This document shows, piece after piece, positions 1-5,971 of a stretch of DNA of 5,971 nucleotides. The notes under the pieces were generated by a model. That model searched no databases, was not told where the DNA came from, and worked only from the letters and a program-made list of their open reading frames with translations. Source of the DNA: Chloroflexia bacterium (lineage in GTDB: Bacteria > Chloroflexota > Chloroflexia > Thermomicrobiales > JALYUS01). How positions within the stretch are numbered: the first letter of the stretch is position 1; the number at the start of each line of letters is the position of its first letter. Where the stretch lies: assembly GCA_025924435.1 (NCBI GenBank), contig JAICIL010000281.1, positions 1-5,971 of the forward strand, given 5' to 3'. A program made the translations under genes and the position numbers.

Positions 1-581
<581 letters not shown>

Positions 582-583
582 CG

Positions 584-1207
584 TCACGCGTCCAGCACCG
601 TCACGCCCATCGTCTCCGGCAGGGTATTCTTGCGAATGGTCAAGCGATCCTCGCGCGGCACTTCGGCGAGGCCGAGCGCGGCGACGAACTCGGCGAGTGC
701 GCGCTTGCCCCGGTCCTCGCCGATCCGATAGCGCATCGGGATGACGAGGCGCGGCCCGATCTGGCCGATCACCTCGGTTGCGTCGGTCGGGGAGAGGCTG
801 TCCTCGCCGCCAATCGGGATGAAAAGGACGTCCACATCGCCCATCGCCTCAACCTGCGCCTCGGTCAGCGCTTTGTTGAGGCTGCCGAGGTGGCAAAAAA
901 TCATCTCGTCCATTTCGACGAGATAGACGGTGTTGAACTCCTTCTGGGCGGCGCCGTTGCGTCGGGTGCGGATGCCGGAAAGGAAGACGTCCTGCACCTC
1001 GTATTCGCCCGGCCCATCAACGAGCGTATACTCGCCCTCGACATTCGCGAGCGCGTTGGCGCGGCCCCGCACGGAGAGCGTGACGATGTCCGCCTTCTGC
1101 TTCGGCATCGTCATGCCGCCCGCCCGCGCGACCGGGTCCATCAAGACCGTCGCCTCGCGGCTCTTGATCCGAAAACACGTATCGCCCAACCACTTGACAT
1201 CCGCCAC
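584..1207 (-). CDS. Metallo-beta-lactamase-fold protein lacking metal ligands
   Basis: This 207-residue protein resembles the small UlaG/COG2220-type MBL-fold hydrolases: WLGxxCFRI at residues 6-14, VLMDP at 21-25, VDGPGEYEV at 63-71, CHLGSL at 105-110, LTEAQVEAMGDVDVLFIPIGG at 114-134 and LVIPMRY at 154-160. Active relatives use HxHxDH plus further His/Asp residues to bind two metals. Here WLGH has become WLGD (Asp9), the HxHxDH position after the ADIVTLS strand reads VRGRAN (46-51), and the IPMHY histidine is Arg159. Only His106 remains. The fold is probably kept but classical metallohydrolase activity is doubtful, so the role is unknown (scaffold, ligand binding, or altered chemistry). The reading frame stays open upstream to an ATG at 1318, but that extension matches nothing. 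The GTG at 1207-1205 has an AGAGGAG site eight bases upstream and begins exactly where family similarity begins. It is divergent from the acylase gene and followed by pyrG. Confidence 0.87.
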   Translation of the reverse strand: MADVKWLGDTCFRIKSREATVLMDPVARAGGMTMPKQKADIVTLSVRGRANALANVEGEYTLVDGPGEYEVQDVFLSGIRTRRNGAAQKEFNTVYLVEMDEMIFCHLGSLNKALTEAQVEAMGDVDVLFIPIGGEDSLSPTDATEVIGQIGPRLVIPMRYRIGEDRGKRALAEFVAALGLAEVPREDRLTIRKNTLPETMGVTVLDA

Positions 1208-1215
1208 GTGGGAAA

Positions 1216-1222
1216 CTCCTCT
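1216..1222 (-). promoter_or_regulatory. Ribosome binding site of the MBL-fold gene
   Basis: AGAGGAG on the minus strand lies eight bases before the GTG at 1207-1205. It supports this start over the in-frame ATG at 1318, which would add 37 residues without family resemblance. Confidence 0.65.
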
Positions 1223-1289
1223 ATCCGACCGACTTCGTTGGGGGAACTCATCGTGCCTGCAACGGTGTACGTATGCATGCGCCCTTCGC

Positions 1290-1318
1290 AGTGTACCATA
1301 CCCGTTGTGGCCGCGCAA
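1290..1318 (-). promoter_or_regulatory. Candidate promoter of the MBL-fold gene
   Basis: On the minus strand TTGCGC (1318-1313) is followed after 17 bases by TACACT (1295-1290). The -10 box is preceded by TG one base upstream (TGGTACACT), an extended -10 arrangement. The -10 matches consensus at four of six bases and the -35 at three of six. A start here would give a 5' leader of about 75 bases. A 6-base inverted repeat, CCGTTG at 1302-1307 and CAACGG at 1316-1321, overlaps the -35 and spacer and could be an operator. The sequence is only moderately good, and other promoters in the 228-base gap are possible. Confidence 0.4.
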
Positions 1319-1342
1319 CGGCTTCTATGCCAGCGGTTGTGC

Positions 1343-1371
1343 TTGCTCCGCGTGGCCGCAGACAGTACCCT
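1343..1371 (+). promoter_or_regulatory. Weak candidate promoter of the acylase operon
   Basis: TTGCTC (1343-1348) is separated by 17 bases from TACCCT (1366-1371) on the plus strand, about 65 bases before the acylase GTG. Both boxes match consensus poorly (about half the bases). It is listed because it has correct spacing in the only gap where this operon's promoter can lie, if the operon starts with the acylase gene. Confidence 0.2.
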
Positions 1372-1435
1372 TAGCGGGACGCGCATCGCTCCGGGGGCAT
1401 CTTTGGTGCGCGACACGGCGAGCGAAAGGGAGAGC

Positions 1436-3829
1436 GTGGCAAACAGGAAGCAACTACTCGTCGGCGCGGGCGTCATCGCCGGGGGCGCGACGCTCGCCCG
1501 ATTGGCGCGGCGGCGCGGCGATTTCGAGCGCGTCATCGCCCTGCCCGGCCCCGCCGAACCGATCGAGATCGCGCGCGACGCGCGGGGCATCCCGCACATC
1601 CGCGCGAACAGCGTCGCCGACCTGATGTTCGCGCTGGGCTATGCGACGGCGGAAGACCGGCTCTGGCAACTCGATATCCTGCACCGGGCGGCATTCGGGC
1701 GGCTCGCGGAAATTGTCGGCCCGCACGCGCTCGACCTGGACAAGTTCATGCTGACGCTCGGCATCCGGCGGGCGGCGGAGGCGGAGGCGGCCCGACTCAC
1801 CGGCGAGACGAAGGCGGCGCTGGATCGCTACGCCGCGGGCGTCAATGCCTATGTCGGACGCAAGGGGCCGCTCCTCGGCATGGAGTTTGTCTTCGGCCGC
1901 TATCCGCCGCTGCCGTGGGGCGCCGCCGCCTCGATGGGCGTCCTGAAGATCATGGGCTGGACGCTGGACGGCTTCATCGAGAAGTTGCTGCTCCGCGACC
2001 GGATCGGCGACGCGATCGGCGAGCAATGGGCGTCCCTCCTTTTCAACGAGGACCGCTCGCTCGCCGCCAATGATCCGGTCGTCTCGTCCGCCGCCTATGC
2101 ATCGTTCCGCGCGCAATTAACCAGGGTGAACGATACGCTGGGGCAGGTCGCGGGCGTCTCGTCCACGATCCCCGGCAGCAACAACTGGGCCGTCTCCGGC
2201 GCGCACACCGCGACGGGCAAGCCGCTGCTCGCCAACGACCCGCACCTCGGCTACACAATCCCCTCGATCTGGTACGAGTGCCATCTGACCGCGCCGGGCA
2301 TCAATGCGGCGGGCGCGACGATCCCCGGCGTCCCCGGCGTCGCCATCGGCCACAACGACCGGGTCGCCTGGGGCATCACCGCGACGATGCATGTGCAGAC
2401 CGACCTGTACGTGGAGGAGATTGACCCGGACAACCGGCTCCGCTACCGCACCGAAGCGGGCTGGGCGCTGATGGATCGCGTCGTGGACGTCATCCCGGTC
2501 AAGGGGCAGCGGGACGCGGAGCCGCACGAGACGCGCATCACGCGCCACGGGCCGATTGTCACAGGGCTGGGCGAGGCGAAGGGCGAAGCGCGCGCGCTCG
2601 CCCTCAAATGGGTCGGGCAGGAGGGCGCGGACGAGATGACCGGCCTGCTCAACCTGATGCGGGCGCGCTCCGCCGACGAGTTTCGCGCCTCGTGCGCCGG
2701 CATCGCCGTCCCGGCCCTCAATCTCGTCTTCGCCGATGTGGAGGATCACATCGGCTATCAGTTCGTCGGGCGCGCGCCGATCCGGCCGACGGGCTGCGGC
2801 ATCCGCCCCGTGCCGGGCTGGACGGGCGAGTACGAATGGCGGGGCTTCGTCCCCTTCGATGAATTGCCCGCCCTCGCGGACCCGCCGGAGGGATTCATCG
2901 CCACGGCGAACACGCAGATTCAGGCGGACGACTATCCATATCCCCTGCAGAGCGTGCACGCCTCGCCCTTCCGGGTGCGCCGCATCCGGCAGATGCTCGA
3001 CGGGCGCGACGGGCTGACGCTCGAAGATATGCGACGGATGCAGGCGGATGTCTACGTGCTGCACGCCGAACCGCTCCGCCCCGCGCTGTTCGCGGCACTT
3101 GACGCCACGGCCCGCACCTGGACCGCCGAGGAGAACGCCGCGCTCGAACTGCTGCGCGCCTGGGACGGCTTCGCGGAAGTGGACAGCCCCGGCGCGGCGA
3201 TCTGGGAGGTGACGTACAACAACTGGATGCGCCGCGTGCTGCGGGCGCGCCTCTCCCCCGGCCTGACGAAGGAGGCGATGACGAAGTTCCTCGGCGAGTT
3301 CCACTGGGCGCTGCCGGACCGCTTGCTCGCGGGCGACGATGTGGGCTGGTTCACCGGCACGACGCGCGAGGCCGAACTGATCGCCGCCTTCGCGGAGGCG
3401 GTGGCGTGGCTCACCGAGCGGATCGGCCCCTACCCGGCGGAGTGGGAGTGGGGCGCGGTCCATACCGTCACCTTCGCGCATCCCGTCGCCCAGGGCGCGA
3501 AGCCGCTCGCTCGCCTGCTCAACGTCGGCCCGATCCCGGTCGGCGGTGACTGCAATACGCTCAACTGCCAGTATTGGAATCTCGCCGACCCCTTCGCGGT
3601 GATCAGCGGCGCGTCATACCGGCTGCTCGTGGATCTCAGCGATCCGTCGAAGGATACTCATGCGCTCGCCTGCAATTCGGTCGGCGAGTCCGGCAATGTG
3701 CGCTCGCGGCACTATCGCGATCAGGCGATCCCGTGGTCGCGCGTGCGCTATCACCCGCTGGGCACGGATGCGGCGGTCGGCGCACGCGCGGCGAAAACCG
3801 TCCGTCTCGTGCCCTCGGATCAGCAGTGA
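1436..3829 (+). CDS. Penicillin acylase family Ntn-hydrolase
   Basis: This 797-residue protein is a full-length member of the penicillin/cephalosporin/AHL acylase family, which hydrolyses amide bonds of acylated substrates after self-cleavage into alpha and beta chains. The N-terminal domain shows RDARGIPHIRA (47-57) and GYATAEDRLWQLD (68-80). The autoprocessing site GSNNW places the nucleophile at Ser248, which becomes beta-Ser1. His270 (NDPHLGY) falls at beta23, Ala316 at beta69, and Asn492 (TANT) near beta241, the positions that shape the oxyanion hole and active site in E. coli penicillin G acylase. The C-terminus carries GESGNVRSRHYRDQ (750-763). The GTG at 1436 is preceded by AGGGAG and gives an N-terminus with RK and a hydrophobic stretch (LLVGAGVIAGGATL, 7-20), so export or membrane anchoring is likely. 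GTG 1406 is an alternative start. The frame is open back to 890, but that part lies antisense to the MBL gene and is not believable. The natural substrate cannot be read from sequence; lactone signals, peptides or acyl amides are all possible. Confidence 0.95.
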   Translation: MANRKQLLVGAGVIAGGATLARLARRRGDFERVIALPGPAEPIEIARDARGIPHIRANSVADLMFALGYATAEDRLWQLDILHRAAFGRLAEIVGPHALDLDKFMLTLGIRRAAEAEAARLTGETKAALDRYAAGVNAYVGRKGPLLGMEFVFGRYPPLPWGAAASMGVLKIMGWTLDGFIEKLLLRDRIGDAIGEQWASLLFNEDRSLAANDPVVSSAAYASFRAQLTRVNDTLGQVAGVSSTIPGSNNWAVSGAHTATGKPLLANDPHLGYTIPSIWYECHLTAPGINAAGATIPGVPGVAIGHNDRVAWGITATMHVQTDLYVEEIDPDNRLRYRTEAGWALMDRVVDVIPVKGQRDAEPHETRITRHGPIVTGLGEAKGEARALALKWVGQEGADEMTGLLNLMRARSADEFRASCAGIAVPALNLVFADVEDHIGYQFVGRAPIRPTGCGIRPVPGWTGEYEWRGFVPFDELPALADPPEGFIATANTQIQADDYPYPLQSVHASPFRVRRIRQMLDGRDGLTLEDMRRMQADVYVLHAEPLRPALFAALDATARTWTAEENAALELLRAWDGFAEVDSPGAAIWEVTYNNWMRRVLRARLSPGLTKEAMTKFLGEFHWALPDRLLAGDDVGWFTGTTREAELIAAFAEAVAWLTERIGPYPAEWEWGAVHTVTFAHPVAQGAKPLARLLNVGPIPVGGDCNTLNCQYWNLADPFAVISGASYRLLVDLSDPSKDTHALACNSVGESGNVRSRHYRDQAIPWSRVRYHPLGTDAAVGARAAKTVRLVPSDQQ

Positions 3830-4632
3830 GCGAGTGGCGCGCCGACGAGCACGACGCGATGTTCGAGAGCGAGACGGTGCTCTGGTGGTACGTCGCGCTG
3901 CGCGAGTATGTGCTGGACTGGCTGCGCCTCAGCGAGACGCCGCCGCGCGCCGTCCTGACGCTGCTCGATGCCGGGTGCGGCACCGGCGGGATGCTCGAAC
4001 GGCTGATGCCCTACGGCGCCGCCGTCGGCATTGACCTCGCGCCCCACGCCGTCCGCATCGCGCGCGCGCGGCGCGGCTGCCCGGTGCTGCGCGGTTCGCT
4101 CGCCGCCCTGCCGTTCCCCGACGAGACCTTCGATGCCGCTGTCTCGCTCGATGTGATCTCGGACGCGGGCGTGGCGGTGGAGGCCGCCGCCCTCGATGAA
4201 CTCCATCGCGCGCTCCGGCCCGGCGGCCGGCTCCTCTTGAACCTGCCCGCCTTCACGTCGCTGGCGGGCGAGCACGATGTCGCGGTGCGGACGGCGCGGC
4301 GCTACACGACGAAGCAGGCGCGCGCGCTCGTCGAGGCGCACGGCTTCGCCGTGGAGCGCTGCTCGTACTGGAACATGGCGCCGACGCCCGCTATCTGGCT
4401 CGTCCGGCAGTTCTCGCGGCGGAAGCCGCTCGACGCGGCGACGGCGCATTCCGACATCACGCCGCCCGCCGCGCCGGTCAATCGCACGCTGCTCGGCATC
4501 GCCCGGCTGGAACGGCGGCTCCTCCATCGCGTGCCGCGCCTCCCCTTCGGCTCGTCGCTCCTCATCCTCGCGCGCAAGGGGCGCACCGAAGCGCACGCGC
4601 CGATCACCGAAGGGCGCCTCGCCGCCGATTAA
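3826..4632 (+). CDS. Class I SAM-dependent methyltransferase
   Basis: This 268-residue protein has a Rossmann-type methyltransferase domain. Motif I is LLDAGCGTGG (46-55), the acidic end of strand 2 is VGID (67-70), the motif around SLAALPFPDETFDAAVSLDVI (91-111) follows, and LHRALRPGGRLLLNLPAF (126-143) is the post-II region. The C-terminal part (YWNMAPTPAIWLVRQFSRRK, then LERRLLHRVPRLPFGSSLLILARK, 228-251) resembles methyltransferases often found near glycan or polyprenyl-linked sugar genes; the acceptor is unknown. The start is a GTG at 3826-3828 whose bases overlap the acylase stop (GTGA), with no clear Shine-Dalgarno sequence, so translation is probably coupled to the acylase. ATG 3859 is a possible alternative but would lose SEWRADEHDAM, a typical N-terminus for this group. 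The frame continues upstream inside the acylase gene, but that part is a shadow. It converges on the ArnE-like gene across a repeat. Confidence 0.92.
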   Translation: MSEWRADEHDAMFESETVLWWYVALREYVLDWLRLSETPPRAVLTLLDAGCGTGGMLERLMPYGAAVGIDLAPHAVRIARARRGCPVLRGSLAALPFPDETFDAAVSLDVISDAGVAVEAAALDELHRALRPGGRLLLNLPAFTSLAGEHDVAVRTARRYTTKQARALVEAHGFAVERCSYWNMAPTPAIWLVRQFSRRKPLDAATAHSDITPPAAPVNRTLLGIARLERRLLHRVPRLPFGSSLLILARKGRTEAHAPITEGRLAAD

Positions 4633-4640
4633 ATGAGAAC

Positions 4641-4753
4641 TGAACCGCCAAGACGCCAAGGACGCCAAGCGGGAAAAGAATAGGGAAAGGATTCTTGCCC
4701 CATTCCGCTCCCTTCTTTGTGTTTCTTGGCGTCCTTGGCGTCTTGGCGGTTCA
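4641..4753. repeat. Perfect 29-base inverted repeat of 9-base units
   Basis: The left arm (4641-4669) begins TGAACCGCCAAG and is made of three 9-base units of the form ACGCCAAGG (the first ACCGCCAAG). The right arm (4725-4753) is its exact reverse complement, beginning CTTGGCGTCC and ending GGCGGTTCA. The 55-base spacer is A/G-rich on the left and contains a smaller inverted repeat, AAGAAT (4676-4681) with ATTCTT (4691-4696). The element lies 8 bases after the methyltransferase stop and 11 bases before the stop of the convergent ArnE-like gene, filling the junction. From memory, closely similar CGCCAAG/CTTGGCG intergenic repeats occur in many unrelated bacterial genomes, so a dispersed non-autonomous element is the likely explanation. 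As RNA from either strand it could form a long hairpin and limit read-through or protect 3' ends, but no U-tract marks it as a classical terminator. Confidence 0.88.
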
Positions 4754-4764
4754 AGAATGCTCGG

Positions 4765-5127
4765 TCAACTCTTGTAGAGGACGAGGACGATGCCGCCGCA
4801 GATCGCGCCGATGCCGAGCCAGCGGCTGGCCGGTACCGGCTCTTTGAGGAAGACGAGCGCCCAGATCGTCGTCAGGATGTATCCCAGCGCCAGCAGGGGA
4901 TAGGCGATGGAGAGATGGACGCGGGAGAGGACGGCCAGCCAGAAGAGCGACCCGCCGAAGAGCAGCACAAACCCGGCGAGCACTTGCCATTGGAGGAAGG
5001 CGCGGAGCAGCGTGCCGGGCGCGAGGGTGATCGTGCCGATCCGGTTGACCCCCGCCTTGAGCAGCACTTCCCCGAAGGTCGAGAGCACAATCGCGATGAC
5101 CAGTAGCACAAATGCCGTCCCCGTCAT
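4765..5127 (-). CDS. ArnE/EamA-like small four-helix membrane transporter
   Basis: This 120-residue protein belongs to the drug/metabolite transporter superfamily in its short four-helix form. Hydrophobic segments lie near residues 4-24, 49-68, 74-95 and 102-118. Glu20 in FGEVLLK lies in the first helix. The run LSRVHLSIAYPLLALGYI (67-84), followed by LKEPVPASRWLGIGAI (94-109), is closer to ArnE/ArnF-type undecaprenyl-linked sugar flippase subunits than to EmrE multidrug pumps. Such proteins act as dimers in the inner membrane. The gene lies downstream of and co-oriented with a DegT aminotransferase, which fits export of an amino-sugar-carrier lipid. The start is uncertain. ATG 5127 gives the family's usual length; ATG 5211, just after the aminotransferase stop, would add 28 Arg-rich residues with poorer codon use (ATA, AGG, TTG), though GAGG stands before it. 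No partner subunit is visible. Confidence 0.85.
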   Translation of the reverse strand: MTGTAFVLLVIAIVLSTFGEVLLKAGVNRIGTITLAPGTLLRAFLQWQVLAGFVLLFGGSLFWLAVLSRVHLSIAYPLLALGYILTTIWALVFLKEPVPASRWLGIGAICGGIVLVLYKS

Positions 5128-5217
5128 CGTCGTGCCACCGCCGCGCGCGCGTATCCGCCGAAATCGCCCCGTGATCGTGCCAACCCTGCGTTCCTCCGTC
5201 TCCAATGCCATGCCGCC

Positions 5218-5971
5218 TCAGCCCTCGAATGCGCGGACGGCGTCCGCGACGTACGCGACCTCGTCGGCGGTCAGTTCCGGGTAGAGCGGCAGCGAGAGTT
5301 CCTCGCGCGCCTGCCGCTCCGCGACCGGGTACGCGCCCGCGCCGAGGTCGAGCGACGCGAACGCCGGTTGCAGGTGCAGTGGCGTCGGGTAATGCACCCC
5401 GGTGCCGATGCCGCGCTCCTTCAGATACGCCGCCAATGCGTCCCGGCGCGGATGGCGCACCGCGAAGAGGTGCCAGACGTGCCCCTCCGGCGCCGCGCCC
5501 GGCCGCTCCTGGGGCAATTCGACGCCGCTGCCCGCGAGCAGTTCGTCGTACCGGTGCGCGAGCCGCCGCCGCGCCGCGTTCCAGTCGTCGAGATGGGCGA
5601 GTTTGACGCGCAGCACCGCCGCCTGCAACTCGTCGAGGCGGCTGTTGACGCCCTGGATGACGTGCTCGTACTTGCCGCGCTGCCCGCCGTTGCGCAGCAT
5701 CCGCACCTTCTCGGCGAGCGCGGTGTCGTTCGTCGTCACCGCGCCGCCGTCACCCGCCGCGCCGAGGTTCTTGCTCGGATAGAACGAGAACCCGGCGATG
5801 GCCCCGATGCTGCCGACGCGCTTGCCATCGAACATCGCGCCATGCGCCTGCGCCGCGTCCTCGACAACCGGGATGCCGTGCCGCCCGGCGATGGCCATGA
5901 TCGCGCCGAGGTCGGCGGCCTGCCCGTAGAGGTGCACCGGCATGATCGCCTTCGTGCGCGGCGTGATCGCC
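5218..5971 (-). CDS. DegT/DnrJ/EryC1/StrS aminotransferase (N-terminus beyond right edge)
   Basis: This is a fold-type I PLP enzyme of the sugar aminotransferase family, which transfers an amino group to a nucleotide-linked keto-sugar. About 250 of roughly 365-375 residues are visible and the frame runs open through the right edge; the ATG at 5943 is internal ([17 protein letters not shown] reads through it). Key features are [11 protein letters not shown] with the cofactor-binding Asp and Gln, [17 protein letters not shown] with the Schiff-base Lys encoded at 5772-5770, [50 protein letters not shown] and the C-terminal [14 protein letters not shown]. The end of the gene is followed by the ArnE-like membrane protein. 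The closest named relatives by motif include 3-amino-sugar and ArnB/WbpE-type enzymes, but the sugar substrate cannot be assigned from this part. All catalytic residues in view are intact. Confidence 0.96.
   Translation of the reverse strand, partial: AITPRTKAIMPVHLYGQAADLGAIMAIAGRHGIPVVEDAAQAHGAMFDGKRVGSIGAIAGFSFYPSKNLGAAGDGGAVTTNDTALAEKVRMLRNGGQRGKYEHVIQGVNSRLDELQAAVLRVKLAHLDDWNAARRRLAHRYDELLAGSGVELPQERPGAAPEGHVWHLFAVRHPRRDALAAYLKERGIGTGVHYPTPLHLQPAFASLDLGAGAYPVAERQAREELSLPLYPELTADEVAYVADAVRAFEG

Noticed and set aside
890..1435. In-frame upstream extension of the acylase reading frame by about 180 codons
   Set aside because: It runs antisense through the MBL-fold gene, shows no acylase-family similarity, and family homology starts only after the GTG at 1436.
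2117..3481. Long open frame of 454 codons on the minus strand
   Set aside because: It lies entirely antisense to the acylase gene and is Arg/Asp/Gly/Ala-rich low-complexity protein typical of GC-rich antisense frames; no motif is recognisable.
3820..4668. Minus-strand open frame of 282 codons opposite the methyltransferase
   Set aside because: It is antisense to a gene with clear methyltransferase motifs, its sequence is Arg-rich without family resemblance, and it would start inside the 29-base repeat.
4641..4753. CRISPR-like array from the repeated GCCAAG units
   Set aside because: The units are contiguous 9-base repeats in two inverted blocks, with no regular spacers and no cas genes nearby.
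4641..4753. Classical intrinsic terminator
   Set aside because: The arms are far apart (55-base spacer) and no T-run follows either arm, so it is recorded as a repeat with only possible terminator effect.
4717..5106. Plus-strand open frame of 129 codons opposite the ArnE-like gene
   Set aside because: The highly charged Glu/Asp/Arg product is the antisense image of hydrophobic transmembrane codons; it also starts within the repeat spacer.

Overview
The window is about 6 kb of GC-rich bacterial chromosome with six protein genes, two of them cut by the window edges. There are no RNA genes, transposase genes or CRISPR arrays that I can see. The high GC, frequent GTG starts, the short-unit inverted repeats filling intergenic gaps, and a WLGxxxF-type beta-lactamase-fold protein together suggest a member of Chloroflexota or a similar environmental lineage. 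That placement is inference; nothing in the window is diagnostic.

Left part (minus strand): the N-terminal 140 residues of CTP synthase (pyrG) run off the left edge. Upstream of it lies a small metallo-beta-lactamase-fold protein that has lost nearly every expected metal ligand. The 162-base gap between these two genes is almost entirely occupied by an imperfect inverted repeat whose arms are tandem 7-base units; it ends next to the MBL stop on one side and the pyrG ribosome binding site on the other.

Centre (plus strand): divergent from the MBL gene across a 228-base gap with a plausible promoter is a complete penicillin-acylase-family Ntn-hydrolase (797 aa). It has the full catalytic set: Ser at the autoprocessing GSNNW site, His at beta23, Ala at beta69, and the downstream Asn. 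Its stop codon overlaps the GTG start of a class I SAM-dependent methyltransferase (268 aa), so the pair is probably co-transcribed and translationally coupled.

Right part (minus strand, convergent): a DegT/DnrJ/EryC1/StrS aminotransferase that enters from the right edge without its N-terminus is followed by a four-helix ArnE/EamA-like small membrane protein. DegT enzymes make amino sugars, and ArnE-type proteins move carrier-linked sugars across the membrane, so this pair looks like part of a surface-glycan or lipid-carrier modification locus. The junction between the convergent operons holds a second inverted repeat: perfect 29-base arms built of 9-base units around a 55-base spacer.

The most unusual items are the two iterated-arm inverted repeats and the ligand-less MBL protein. 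The rest is recognisable housekeeping or accessory metabolism. I see no convincing evidence of a wholly new multi-gene system.
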